Below, piece by piece: positions 1 through 25,170 of a stretch of DNA of 64,000 bases. A program made the translations under genes and the position numbers. The notes under the pieces were generated by a model. That model worked only from the letters and a program-made list of their open reading frames with translations, did not search any database and was not told where the DNA came from. The DNA is from Chondrosia reniformis (lineage: Eukaryota > Porifera > Demospongiae > Chondrillida > Chondrillidae): the NCBI GenBank assembly GCA_947172415.1, contig OX359197.1, positions 5,953,673 to 6,017,672 of the forward strand. Reading direction: 5' to 3'. The first letter of the stretch is position 1; each line of letters begins with the position of its first letter.

Positions 1-63
1 TCCGGCCTTGCACATACCAGAACCATTGTCTACGACCAACGCAGCAACATCATCTTCAGCCAT
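1..63 (-). CDS. Actin, N-terminal 21 codons (partial)
   Basis: The reverse complement starts with ATG at 63 and reads MAEDDVAALVVDNGSGMCKAG up to the window edge. This is the near-invariant actin N-terminus, including the first phosphate-binding loop (DNGSG). Actin is the cytoskeletal ATPase that polymerises into filaments. The rest of the gene lies left of the window. The acidic residues after Ala2 resemble cytoplasmic-type actins. No intron interrupts these codons. Identification is seen directly; isoform assignment is inference. Confidence 0.95.
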   Translation of the reverse strand, partial: MAEDDVAALVVDNGSGMCKAG

Positions 64-450
64 TTCGTCTTTTTTTCAGAATAGTAGGGACAGAGCTCCG
101 ACAGATAACACACCAGTTTGGAGAGTAGCAGGACCGGATGATGCCAGTCGCTTTTGAGGGATGCAAAAAGAGGCGGAGTCTACCTTAAATATGACCATAT
201 ATAGTCATGAATCTTGCTGCGGCGTATTACAGTGACGTCACTCACGTGCCTCCCACTGACGCACGATTCTACATTACCATATAAGTCCATTATGGTTAAA
301 CTTACACACTAAAATTATTGGTACCAAATTGTCAATGACGTCACAACAAACTAATATCAAAAAGATCTGGGTTTATGAAGTGCCAAGGTTAATGCAATAA
401 GGGAGAATACAAAACTAAATACCACTTGGAGATGATAAACAAGGATGTCT
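64..450 (-). promoter_or_regulatory. Actin upstream region with CArG-like, CRE and E-box motifs
   Basis: This gap lies between the actin ATG and the stop codon of the WASP-like gene on the same strand. It contains CTATATATGG on the minus strand (195-204), usable as a TATA box or a one-mismatch CArG box, and further CArG-like words at 277-285 and 287-295. There are two perfect TGACGTCA words (233-240, 336-343) and CACGTG (243-248). SRF control through CArG boxes is typical of actin genes. Function here is inferred from motifs only. Confidence 0.5.
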
Positions 451-1962
451 CTACTGTTCTATGAGACCTCCAAAGTCAAACTCCTCAATCCCAGAATCTT
501 CTTCTTCTAAGAATGCGACTATAGATTCACTCCAGAGAGATTGAAGCTTCTCAATCATCTTATCTGATCCTTCCTTCATGATTGTAGTGATGCTTAGGCG
601 CTGTGACATGGAGACTCTGGTCGTCACACTTTCCCTTTCTTTCGGGTCTTTTTGAACATTCTTCAAAGTTCCAGGACTGAATTTTTCAATCTCTTCTAGA
701 AATGAATTGTGATCAAAGCCCATTGGTTGAAGCTCAATGTACTCTTTAACTTTGCCATCCTTGTCCTTCTGGTGAGTTACCTCTCCCATAGGGGGTGGAG
801 GGGGTGGACGCCTTCTTCCTTGTGATGACATCACTGCTTCCTGTTCCTGCTGGTCTTCAGGAGCAACTACAGGAAGGGTAGAGCTATTGGAGTTCTTTTC
901 CTCCGTCTTTTCATCTTGAGTCTTAACATTATTCCCACTCTGATTTTCAGATTGGGTTTGAGAAACTTCCTCCATTGCCTTTTTTTGCTTGATAAGGTCT
1001 TTCCTTCTAGGTGGTCTTTGAGGGGGCGTGTCCTCAGGCACCGCCTCCTCCTCCTGTTGATCTGTCTTCCCTTCAATGTTACCTTTGGGATGCTCATCCT
1101 TGGAGCTTGATTCACCCACCTCTTCCGTTTCCATTTTACTCGTCTCCTCAGCTGTCATGTCATCCTCCTGAAGCTGGATGCCCTTTGGAATAATAGCTAC
1201 ATCAATTATGCCCTTTTCATCTTTTGGCCCAAATGAGGAATCTGCTCCTATGTGAGAAACGTGTTTGAAACCAGTTGGTTCAGATATCACTAGCTTCTTC
1301 CTCTTGGGGTCGGAGCTTGTGCTCTCCGGGCTCCTCTTTCTGGAAACTGGAAGACATGCGTCACGTCCTTCAGAGGTGGCACTAGAGACACTGGTCTCCT
1401 CGCCTGCCTCAATTAGCTTGCTGGATTCATATGGTGGTGGACAGACCCCACTATGCTCCACATGGCGAAAATCAGATGGCCCTGATATGATTGGTCGATG
1501 AGGAGGTGGAGCTTCAAGGCGCTTTTTAGATTTGAAAAATCTACCTATGTTTTTCATAACCATTAGTTTCATTGTATTTACTTTAGGAATTCCTTGGTCT
1601 GTCTCAGATTGAAGCACTTCTTCTACCAGACTGGGTCCCTCTGCCTCAGGGCTGGCCTGGGGGGACGGAATCAACTGGGTTATGAGCTGGCCTGCATTCT
1701 TTCCAACCATTTCATCCAGAAAACTCAGCCCATAATAGTGTTCGTCATCAAACTCATCCAAACAGAGAAAGGTATGGAAATCGCTTTCAGCCAATGTGTA
1801 CTTTGAGTTGTCTGTGATTTCAAATTCGCTGGTCACTTCTCCATCCAAAGGATCACAAATGCAGAGCATCAAAGACCTATCCCTGGCAATCACTGCCGAG
1901 ATACCATGCTCTATAATCTCCCAGCTTAACGGGTCTCCTTCGGCCCTACAATAGACAGACAT
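451..1962 (-). CDS. WASP-like protein: WH1, two CRIB motifs, polyproline, WH2-like, acidic tail
   Basis: A 503-codon open frame. Residues about 5-98 resemble a WH1 domain (Trp14, a GISAV strand, a FHTF segment near 62, GLSFLDE near 78). Two CRIB motifs follow: ISGPSDFRHVEHSG (about 159-172) and ISEPTGFKHVSHIG (about 226-239). A possible SH3 ligand (PPQRPPRRK) lies near 313, a proline run at 386-391, a WH2-like stretch (FLEEIEKF...LKNV) near 421-436, and an acidic end EEEDSGIEEFDF. WASP proteins are released by Cdc42/Rac-GTP binding to CRIB and then activate Arp2/3. Two CRIBs are unusual, and the usual Trp of the acidic Arp2/3-binding tail is missing. TCTATTGTAG just after the ATG could be an acceptor, so an upstream exon may supply the true N-terminus. 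The upstream in-frame codons contain a stop. Confidence 0.7.
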   Translation of the reverse strand: MSVYCRAEGDPLSWEIIEHGISAVIARDRSLMLCICDPLDGEVTSEFEITDNSKYTLAESDFHTFLCLDEFDDEHYYGLSFLDEMVGKNAGQLITQLIPSPQASPEAEGPSLVEEVLQSETDQGIPKVNTMKLMVMKNIGRFFKSKKRLEAPPPHRPIISGPSDFRHVEHSGVCPPPYESSKLIEAGEETSVSSATSEGRDACLPVSRKRSPESTSSDPKRKKLVISEPTGFKHVSHIGADSSFGPKDEKGIIDVAIIPKGIQLQEDDMTAEETSKMETEEVGESSSKDEHPKGNIEGKTDQQEEEAVPEDTPPQRPPRRKDLIKQKKAMEEVSQTQSENQSGNNVKTQDEKTEEKNSNSSTLPVVAPEDQQEQEAVMSSQGRRRPPPPPPMGEVTHQKDKDGKVKEYIELQPMGFDHNSFLEEIEKFSPGTLKNVQKDPKERESVTTRVSMSQRLSITTIMKEGSDKMIEKLQSLWSESIVAFLEEEDSGIEEFDFGGLIEQ

Positions 1963-3908
1963 AATTCACATGTATAGCCATTTCTTTTCAAAACATGAAA
2001 ATGCTACCATAGGCAAAACTCAACATTTCCAATTCCCACAATTATGTGATACCCCAGTAATGCAGGCTTCCTGAACAGATTTGCCACCTAGAGTAGAATG
2101 TCCCCCCTACCACCTATTAATTCAGTCAATCTGGCTAATAATGGACCACAGCGGACTATAGCTAGAATGGCTTCCAGGGTCACTGATGAAGGGTGGAATT
2201 CCTAGAAACAACTGTCTGGCCCAGTGGAGCAAGTATCCTCATCCAAAGCTCTCACCAGGTTTAGTTCCCTATAGGCTTTTTAATTTAATACAGAATAGCA
2301 TGTAGGAAAATGGTGTATTAGATTCTTCAATCCTCTCTCACCCCCTCCCAAAGGTAAGCTGAAATTATGGGTGTTTAACTACTGTAGTTGGTCATTACAT
2401 CCGCACTAAATCAGTAGTAGTCAAGTCAATGGACGAGCACTGACTGTCCAAAATACCATGCTCCCCTTGTCGCCAAGTTACCCCAAAAGGTTGCAGGGTT
2501 ATTTCACAATGAGAGCAAAGTATATACTACATAATACAATTTGAGGGGGAACTTAGGTCATATGTCTGCTGCTATTAAAACTTGGCAATTTGAAGAGGGG
2601 AAAATATTTCAAGGAGGAATTGCCCCCAAGTGGGAGTTTACCCTTGTCCCCTAAAAGAAACTCTAAATTTGTAAAAATAAATTTTGACACAGTTTGATTT
2701 GGCAAGCAATAAAATGGCTGCATTAACAGGCTTTCTAATTGCCCTGAAGTAAGCTGTAATGGTTAAAATGGCCGTATGGTAATTACCATATAGTACTTGC
2801 TATTCTTAATAAGGCTCTCAATGCATTAGTACTTTAGTATAGTGGTGTTAAAAAGGAGATTAATTGCGCAATACCTTTACAGAGGCTATAATGAAATAGA
2901 TAATAACTGGAAATTATAAAACAAAGCTAAATTCATAAATTTGGCTTATGAAAACAGCAACCATATTTGGGGTTGTTTCATTAATACTTCAATTAAAAGA
3001 ATGACGACTCTATTAAGCTTGTCACGTCAATACGGTCACTGGATCAATTACATAACACTTGGCATCGCAAGCTTCCTCGGGTGTCAGATACTAAAATGCA
3101 TTAAGTGGAGCAAAAGTTACTAAAATGCTGAAGCCTGTGATATTGGCATGACAAGCTTGATAAAAGCCTTCTTAATGTTAGAATCATGTCACAATTGGTT
3201 ACCAGGTATATACTGAGGTGTAAACATCGACAATCACTGAAATTATGTTTGACATAATTAATCATTTTTCATCATATCCCTTGCACACTTTATAAACTAA
3301 CTTGCAACAGTGTGATAAATTTGCAATAATAAATGATAAAATGAACCATATGCATGTTTTAAGTATGATTTGCTGACCCTAATTGTACAAATTTACTGAG
3401 CGTGTCACTTCTACCTATATGTCATAGAAGAAAAGAAAAATGATCCATGATATCAAATGTCCTGTAGGGACTAGGACTTGGGCCATATATGGAATTGTAA
3501 CTTCATTATATGATACCATACCATTACTACCTCAGAATGCTCAATAAATTAACCAATTATGAATATATATGATATTTGATAGTGGGTTGAAATTGAATAC
3601 AGGCCAAAGGCTGTAATAGTTACTGAATCTCAAACAAACAATGTGCTCACATCACTCTGTATAACCCCTAAAATGTATTTCACTGTATATACATACGTAC
3701 ATTACTGCGAGTGTAATACAAAGATAGGGAATTTACAGGTACATTTAGAGCAAAAATGGGACATTCTTGCTATATTATTTTTGAGGTGTCAATCGTACAT
3801 GAAGGTTTTAAAATGGAAGATTACGTTGGTTACACATCACGTGATCTTAACGCACACTACAGCTACAGTGGAACATCGCGTAATAGTTTCTTTGAGCATG
3901 TTTATTGA
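1963..3908. other. Intergenic/5' flank of the WASP-like gene
   Basis: No convincing coding exon was recognised. It should hold the WASP-like promoter and perhaps a short 5' exon. At about 2225-2330 there is a solo copy of an interspersed repeat (CATCCAAAGCTCTC...GTTTAGTTCCCTATAGG) that recurs inside PMS2 introns and in the truncated receptor genes further right. The remainder is AT-rich sequence without clear structure. Confidence 0.5.
3901..3906 (-). terminator. Poly(A) signal of the small minus-strand gene
   Basis: TTTATT on the plus strand, i.e. AATAAA on the minus strand, only two bases after the TAA stop at 3911-3909. The placement right behind the stop supports the 3' end of the small gene. 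Confidence 0.5.
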
Positions 3909-4135
3909 TTATTTAACTAACTTATACAATGTCACAGCACTTTGACAGGGAATGACAATCCCGCCGCTTTGCCTTAACTTCCTAGCTGCCTCTTTGTTGG
4001 CTTCGCTCGTTTCCAAGTGTCTCGACCTCCTTAGGTAGACCTTTTTATTAGAATCAGTCTGAAAAAGTATATATAATACTTGACATAGCTCGATTAACAA
4101 GAAAGGCTTATATCGCACAAACTTACCTGATCCAT
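3909..4135 (-). CDS. Small two-exon gene, about 52 aa, function unknown
   Basis: Exon 1 carries ATG GAT CAG (4135-4127) followed by a perfect donor GTAAGT. Exon 2 runs 4058-3909 after a TTTTTCAG acceptor. The joined frame reads MDQ-TDSNKKVYLRRSRHLE... and ends GGIVIPCQSAVTLYKLVK. It is strongly basic. An in-frame TGA lies shortly before this ATG, which supports the start. An unspliced alternative from 4349 gives a longer open frame, but the strong donor/acceptor pair and the closely following AATAAA favour the spliced small product. I do not recognise the family. It diverges head to head from ROCK. Confidence 0.45.
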
Positions 4136-4426
4136 TGCCAAAAATAGATAACGCAATCAAATCGAAAGCTAGCGCAAAACGTCGAGTTGATAAGCGCCCC
4201 ATTAATAAGAATCCGTAAAACTCCGCCGAGCCCGCTGAACAACTGTCAAGTAATAAGCAAAAAGTTGACGGTTTCACGTGGACTTTCGATCCAGCCATTC
4301 TTGGAGTTGTGACGGCTAAGAAGAACAGTTTGGCCTGCTGGCTTGCCATGAAGGTATATTGCCCAACTTGGCAAACGACAGTTTAGTAATCTATAAAGTA
4401 TCAAGTCAATCATCGTACCACAAGCC
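4136..4426. promoter_or_regulatory. Shared bidirectional promoter, small gene / ROCK
   Basis: About 290 bp separate the two divergent start codons, so both promoters and 5' UTRs must lie here. No TATA box is obvious on the ROCK side. Several short upstream ATGs occur on the minus strand. The bidirectional role is inferred from geometry alone. Confidence 0.4.
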
Positions 4427-18401
<13,975 letters not shown>

Positions 18402-19478
18402 ATATATTCAGAGTTTAATCCTTAATGCTCTTCAATGTACAGAACTATTCTTTCACATATCTAACTGTATGTACTATAGTTTAACTAGTTAACTGCACTG
18501 CTGTACATCCATTATCTTGTTCATTTTACTTACATAACAACTGTATTAAACTTTAGAGATGTCATGCCTTGTTAATAATCTGGCCTGTGATAAATATATC
18601 ATTCAGGTTATCTAAGCACATTATTTTCTACAATGTGGTACAAAACATCTTGGCAATGTAGCACAGCTGAATCACGGTCAGCAAGAAAAATGGCTACTCA
18701 TTGCCCATAGATATAGGATATGATCCAACATCTACTTGGTTTCCAGACAACTGCAATAAGGTGTTTCTTTGATTGTTCGCAACGGCCCACTCACATAGTT
18801 CCAAGTGGTCAGTGTGTTGTCCCAAAAGATATGGTCTAATCCTCAAATCACCTTCACCCATGAAATCTTCAGATACACCTTTAAAGTTTCATCTTTGATA
18901 GCAAAAAACTTCACTCGACTGCCATTTTAAAAATCAAATTGCATATTCACATCCGATCCTGTAGTCCATTTATTGCACAATTCTCTTCCGCTTAGATTGT
19001 GGTGTCAATTTACACTGTAGATCATTTGAGCTTGCAATGCCCAATGAATAATAATTATGTTGTGTTGCATAAAAATTGAAACTGTACACATGCTTTATGA
19101 TTAATATTGAACTAGATTTAGATTTAACAAAGAATAAGAATACTTGCATGGCAGGCTAATTGACTATATACTAATTAGTAGTTTGGCTGGAGAATGTTTG
19201 GATTTGTTAAAAGGTTAACAGAGTCCTAAGATCATGCTTACATATAATTGTACAACTATACGTATACACTTTATATATGTATATTGAGTTGACAAGTGCA
19301 TGTTCTAAGACCTCAGGAGGCTAAGACAAGAGTGACGTCAAAAACGGATATCTTGCCAAATTTCAATGTCACACTGAGGTCCAACTAACCCAACAAATTT
19401 TCCTATAAAAGCTCAAGCAATAATCCTGCTCAAAGGGACTGTACAGTTTCACAGCCAAATAGCAAGACAAACTGATCT

Positions 19479-21133
19479 ATAGGATACAGAGAACCTGTTA
19501 AGCATGTACTACACACCTCCCCTGACTGAATTACAGTAGCTGGGAGTTACTAGGGACTGGTAGACAGGCTAAATCTGGTGGTCCCATTGAACAGATGTAA
19601 TCCAGGACCTTTACAGTTGCTATACTCACTGTAAATTCCATGCAAATTTTCCCTCTCTGTAGCAAGTTTGGTATCTACAGAATTTTCATGATAGAAGTGG
19701 TTTCACTTTTCCTGAGGATAACTAATATTATAGTGCACTTAATTAAATTTCGTATTCATAGTAATAAATTGCAAAATTTATTTAATTGATACACCATAAT
19801 ACACAGAATAGTCATAACCATGAACCTTGATAAAATCAAGTTCACAGGATAAATGCTTAAAAAGTTATGAACATTCAAAATTACCCTTCTAAATATGTAG
19901 CCACCCCTGCTACCTTAATCCAACACTTTCTTTCACCATCTTTTCCCACCTGAATGGGTTAAGCCAATCACTTTAATAATATGAAATAATATAATAATAT
20001 ACTATATGAAATAATAATTGCACACAGTCCTCCTTGTTTCTTAATTGGACATGTTGCTAGGTAGCTGATATTTGACCTCCATGACAATATTATTCTATAA
20101 ATAGATGAATATACAGCAAATCAAGTATAGGCTGCACAATAAGATCTAATCAAAATTTAATGTTAGTTTGTAGAAATGTTAAGTACAAATTACATTTTGA
20201 ACAGTCTCACAAGTAAGAAGTATTTTATATACATGAGGTAAAGATGCTTATAACTTAAAAGAAAAAGAAGCATTATAGACTTCATTTATATATATATATA
20301 CGTAGTTTATCTGATTCTCTAAACAAGATAACCTACCAATGAGTGTAGTATAAGCATGGACAACGCCAAAGTTCCTCAAACTAGCTAGGCAATTACAATT
20401 TGAGCAACGGTCATTTTGGATTGACAAATTGATTGAGCAATAGCACGAGGATTTAGCTACGTACATATGCGTAATAGCATAAAATGTAACTCAAACCTTT
20501 AATGTTAAATATATATTCTCAATGTGACGTTGTCCTGTGCTATGCATGAAACATGCCGATTCACATGTCGATTCATGCGCTTGCAAGAGTTTGTGCATAT
20601 GCTTAATATAAAGGATTACTATGCTGAAACAATCAGAGGTTCATTAAGATAATAAACAAGCTATCAAATTGATAACTTGTTTTTTAATAAGCACTTTTAT
20701 TCATGGAGTCACTGAACATTTTATAATTTGCTTCGCTGGATAGCCATGAATGATTTCTAATCGAAACTCAATAACAATAACAACTTGCTGAATAGGCCGG
20801 TTCATGTACTAGCTACATGTTGTATATTGTTCTTGAACATGACATTGAAAACAATTTGACATGATTTTGGATAAACTTATACAATGTTTTGCCATCTTTT
20901 GCATATAATCACATCATTCTAAATTAGAAAAAAAAGTCATATATATAGCTAAGTTTTAAGTTCAGACCATTACATATAACACACAACTAGAAAAATAGTT
21001 CATCCTTAGCAAATAGTTTGATACACCTGATTGATTGTGCATGTTGATGAGCTCGAGACACCATGAAATGTATTTTTGTATACAAGAACTACTAACCCAT
21101 GTTTAAAACCAGGTTTTGTTAAAATATATACGT
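19479..21133. other. Intergenic; decayed receptor-promoter remnant
   Basis: AT-rich, no coding exon recognised. At about 21001-21120 it contains a diverged version of the block found upstream of every receptor gene (TTTGATACACCTGATTGATT..., GAGCTCGAGACACCATG, then AAAACCAGGTTT) but no receptor follows. This marks a lost R gene. Confidence 0.6.
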
Positions 21134-21326
21134 ATATAGAGATGCATTTTGCTCATTTAGAATTGCATGAACATTTTGACCCTGGGGGTCTTCCTTCAGC
21201 GACTGTATTATATATATTATAATTAAATAGCCATGGGACTTGTATATATGAATAATGTTTAACAACTGATCCATCAAACATATTACATGTAACAAGTCAC
21301 ACTCAGCATCCGTCTCTCCTAACTCT
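21134..21326 (-). pseudogene. PMS2 3' tip remnant
   Basis: Matches the PMS2 3' flank at 33.2-33.4 kb, including the last eight codons and stop (RVRRDGC, stop at 21305-21303). It breaks off at 21326, where it joins ACATTGACAAAGGACC, a sequence that stands alone at 24.67 kb and upstream of R4 and R8. The rest of PMS2 is gone, so this is a deletion scar. Confidence 0.8.
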
Positions 21327-21738
21327 AAACATTGACAAAGGACCAAAGAAATAGTAACGAATAAACTAACAATACACATTGTATGCCAACACACAAACAG
21401 TGTTGTCAATGATGTTTTAAAAAGTCAGTCAGTTTGCTATCATTTTCGCACTTTGATTGACAACTAAATATAACTAACCACAGAAGCTGAGACGGAAAAT
21501 GCATAACACGCTATAGTATGCCACAAAGGATCATATGTAACATTCACACAACTAGAAAATGTGTTGATCATTATAGACAATGGTTTGACACACCTGATCA
21601 ACTGTGCTTGGTGTTTATGAGCTCAAGACACCATGCATGAATGGTGTTTTGGTGAGAACTACCCTAACCCTTATAACAGTTATATTATATATACATAGGG
21701 TGCATGGGTGACATCCACCACTTCCTATAGAGTTATAT

Positions 21739-21746
21739 TATATAAG
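21739..21746 (+). promoter_or_regulatory. TATA box of R1
   Basis: TATATAAG within the conserved core AGTTATATTATATAAGCAGG, first base 83 bp before the ATG (76 bp between the end of the box and the ATG-proximal base counting as in the other copies). Confidence 0.7.
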
Positions 21747-21821
21747 CAGGGTAAAATTTAAAACCAGGTTTCATTAGATTATAGAACATCAAGTGTGCTT
21801 GTGATTTTGTACTAAAGTAAA

Positions 21822-22859
21822 ATGGGAAACTATTCCACTTCTATCATTGAATCTATTAAAACTGGAGCACGAGATCCATATTCCCTTTTGGGAATGATCA
21901 TCTCCTGGACAGTTGGAGTACCAGTGATCATTCTCAGTGTCTTCCTGATCATCACTCTGATTGGACCAGGTCAGTTACCAAGGTTTATTAGAATTGTCCT
22001 CATCAACATCCAAGCAGCCGTCATTGTGTTTGCTGTGATGGGATTGATCACTGCCACACTCTTCTTAGTTGAGTATGATTGTTTTCGTGAACTTTATAGC
22101 CAGATGGAACACAGTAGCAATTACACTAATGGGACTATTCAGTTCAATCAGAGTGATATAAATAAATGTAGAGCTATAAATTCAAATATTAGAATCAGCT
22201 TCTACGTGCTTGTGCTGTATGCATATCCCACTATGGTGTCCATAAGACTGGTCTTCATGGCATTCTATGGTATACTGGTGTACATCTACATACGATATGT
22301 GTTCTATAAGATAAAGATTTGGGCAGTTGTGGTTAGCTGTGTTGCGGTGTGGATAATTTTCATTCTTATCAATATTCCAGTTCTTGGTTTAATAGTCCTA
22401 TGTCCAGATTCAATTAATCATCTATACATTAATTTGATCACTGCTGTATGTTGGGGATTTGCCATACCATTAGTAGTTGCTGTTCCGGCTATTACATTTT
22501 CAATTGTGCTTCCTATTCGAGCTCTTTTCTTCATTAACAATTACACTAGTGAAGTAAGGAATGTCAGCTATGGTAAAGCTATAACTAAATTGGTGCTGTT
22601 TCAGCTAATTGTCAACATTATATCAATAATTGGACATATTATTGTATTCATACCAGTAATTGTGTTCACTGAGGTTCTTACTCAGTCACAAGGAAGAGCT
22701 AATGATCCTTGGATTGCAGCGTTTATAGGTTTTCTACTTGAAATGACATCATTGATAGTATCACCAATTATCGTTATCACATTCTTGAAACATGTGAGAG
22801 AAAATGCAAAGAAGATTTTCAATTTCAAGTGTTTCAAACCAAAAGGAAGCAGCACTTAG
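21822..22859 (+). CDS. Seven-transmembrane receptor R1 (345 aa)
   Basis: A single-exon protein with seven hydrophobic segments (about 24-47, 57-83, 127-155, 164-193, 203-231, 257-286, 298-322). The first extracellular loop is long, with Cys87 and Cys116 and N-glycosylation sites NYT, NGT and NQS. Loops two and three are short, and the tail is basic and Cys-containing. It fits a G-protein-coupled receptor topology, but the rhodopsin-class DRY and NPxxY motifs are absent, so the class is unknown. R1 is the most diverged member: two extra residues in the third extracellular loop (TQSQGR), NNYTSE instead of NNCTRE in the third inner loop, and a different tail (NFKCFKPKG). It is the only receptor here with no T gene after it. 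Confidence 0.8.
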   Translation: MGNYSTSIIESIKTGARDPYSLLGMIISWTVGVPVIILSVFLIITLIGPGQLPRFIRIVLINIQAAVIVFAVMGLITATLFLVEYDCFRELYSQMEHSSNYTNGTIQFNQSDINKCRAINSNIRISFYVLVLYAYPTMVSIRLVFMAFYGILVYIYIRYVFYKIKIWAVVVSCVAVWIIFILINIPVLGLIVLCPDSINHLYINLITAVCWGFAIPLVVAVPAITFSIVLPIRALFFINNYTSEVRNVSYGKAITKLVLFQLIVNIISIIGHIIVFIPVIVFTEVLTQSQGRANDPWIAAFIGFLLEMTSLIVSPIIVITFLKHVRENAKKIFNFKCFKPKGSST

Positions 22860-23523
22860 TAAAGGAAAACATTTTATACATTTTTTGTTCCTTTGATTTG
22901 AACTAAACAGTGTAATTTACACATAACAATAACACTTCACCTTTTAAATTAATAAAAATTCAAATTCTTTAATATGAATTGAGCTTAAATAAGTCAATTA
23001 ATTATATATTCATTTAGGTTAAACAAATTATAATTAAATGGATCTAAGTTTTAAAATTTAAAGCATTAAGCCATACAACATGCATGAATACATTTTAGAC
23101 AATATTAAAATAAACAGTTTTTCTAAAGTATATTACATAACCATGATGTCAGGTTATGAAATATTAGTTGATGATTAGCTAATATATACAGTAAGATGTG
23201 TTGACATGCCTGGTATTGAAGATCTGAAGACACCACGAAGAATGCTTTTGTAAGGAACAGGCCAGGAATGAGTAAGGTCAGTCCAAAGTGGACTTTCAAT
23301 TAAAGTAATAAATGTTTAAGTGGAAAATTCAAAGTGGAAATGTTCAAGAGAGGAAATTACACCTAGTTATATTACTGGAAAATATCTCCTGTTCCATTTA
23401 TAAGAATAGGAAATGTTATATATGCTAGGCAGTATATAGGTATAGCCTTTTAAATTGTAAATACATGACAGTGTATCTGTCCTTTTAGAAGATAAAGGCT
23501 AGATCTGCCAGCTATATAGGGCT

Positions 23524-23755
23524 CACAGGATCAAATTTCAGGTTTCATATGGCATTAAATCTATTTGAAACTTCTTAAACAGCCAAGTTTCAGAGGGTGC
23601 TCAAGAATGTGCTAACAGATTAATTTCACGGGTTTCAAATTTTAACAGCCCCCTTTCTACGAGTTTTATACATGTTTCCATACCTTTTGAAACCTGGCTA
23701 TTCAAAGAATTTCAAATAGGTTTCATGCCTCCTGAAACCTGACATTTGAACCTAT
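23524..23755. mobile_element. MITE of the CACAGGATCAAAT family, diverged copy
   Basis: Begins CACAGGATCAAATTTCAGG and ends with the imperfect inverse (CCTGACATTTGAACC). The interior shows a GGTTTCA/TGAAACC inverted-repeat lattice. The right terminus is eroded compared with the copies at 25.3, 44.0 and 62.9 kb, so it is the oldest of the set. Confidence 0.7.
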
Positions 23756-24095
23756 ATCTGCACTGATTGATTAGTACTGCATGGAGGCCAATTTCTGTTG
23801 ACTATATCATGAGCCAGCCTTTATTTAAGAATAGCCACATTAAATTAGCTATGTACTGATGAAATAAAAATTCGATCTTTGATATGATATTAGATAATAT
23901 GTAAACTCATAATTTTAGTTTGAACACAAATAAATAAATCTTTAATCAATATATACAGTGGGCCTCACTTAATTGCATAATACTTAAAGGAATATTCTGG
24001 ATAATGGAATATATATCATTCTTAGGTCCCGATTCAATTCATATACATGCATAAATAATTAACAGTTATATATAGGAATATTCTGGCTATTAGTA

Positions 24096-24620
24096 CAGTG
24101 CAGTCCACTTAATTCGAATCCGTTTTCGACGAAATTTCGCCTATTTCGAATAGAACCCCTGTTCCCTGTATAGTCCCAGTACATCAATTTCGTTGGGAAT
24201 TTTCGTTTATTTCGTAGAATACGGAAGTATGTTAACACAAATAAGCGAGCCTCAAAGTTATCTAGGCGGCAATCGCACCTTTAACGGTTAAGAATTTTAG
24301 CTAAATCGTCATTAATCATTCTCAGTGCGGTGTTATTCTCTAGTTATGCAACGTTCACGGTACCGATCACTTACCCTCAAACGAAAACTAGAGATTATCG
24401 ATCTCGTGGACAACGCTCCATCTGGAAAGAAGAAAAGGACATTGCTACTAATTTTTTTGAGAAAGCTGCGTAATTTTCACTTTTTCACTATATTTCACTT
24501 GTATTTTTTGCTGTTTAGACATCACTTTGCTATTTTGTACATAATCCTGATAATTCAAAATTCCTGTTATTTCAAATTTTTCCTGATTCCCTGGAGATTC
24601 GAATTAGGTGGACTGCACTG
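24096..24620 (+). mobile_element. Pogo/Tigger-like DNA transposon, internally deleted
   Basis: A 525-bp element with inverted ends CAGTGCAGTCCACTTAATTC and its near inverse (GAATTAGGTGGACTGCACTG), flanked by TA on both sides. Inside, from ATG at 24346, a frame reads MQRSRYRSLTLKRKLEIIDL, which resembles the N-terminal helix-turn-helix of pogo/CENP-B-type transposases. The catalytic DDE part is missing. The paralogous places at 39.51 and 57.69 kb lack the element. Confidence 0.85.
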
Positions 24621-25170
24621 TATACTATTTTACCCTGATTTTGGGTCCCAATTACAGCTAAAGGAATATATTGACAAAGGACCAAAGAAATAGTAACGAA
24701 TAAACTAACAATACACATTGTATGCCAACACACAAACAGTGTCATCAATGATGTTTTAAAAAGTCAATCAGTTTGCTATCATTTTCGCACTTTGATTGAC
24801 AACTAAATATAATTGACCACAGAAGCTGAGACGGAAAATGCATAACACACTATAGTATGCCACAAAGGATCATATACATATCTTTAAGTTCAGACCAGTG
24901 TAACATTCACACAACTAGAAAATGTGTTGATTATTAGACAATGGTTTGACACACCTGATCAACTGTGCTTGGTGTTGATGAGCTCAAGACACCATGCATG
25001 AATGGTGTTTTGGTGAGAACTACCCTAACCCTTATAACAGTTATATTATATATACATAGGGTGCATGGGTGACATCCACCACTTCCTAGAGTTATATGTG
25101 TAAAATTTAAAACCAGGTTTCGTTAAAATACACCTTACCTTTTATTATGATTTTGTAAGTTAAAAGTAAA

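Larger units (their letters stand above)
22860..25170. other. Spacer between R1 and R2 made of mobile elements and array remnants
   Basis: No intact gene. It includes a diverged receptor-upstream block near 23190-23260, an old MITE, a unique-looking stretch (23860-24093) that is repeated upstream of R4 and R8, a pogo-like transposon, and a complete receptor-upstream block at 24900-25090 leading into a dead receptor start at 25171. Confidence 0.7.

Noticed and set aside
3909..4349. Unspliced 146-codon frame starting MASQQAKLFFLAV
   Set aside because: It crosses a perfect GTAAGT donor and a TTTTTCAG acceptor; its part upstream of the intron joins out of frame to the second exon. The spliced 52-residue reading was preferred, with moderate confidence.
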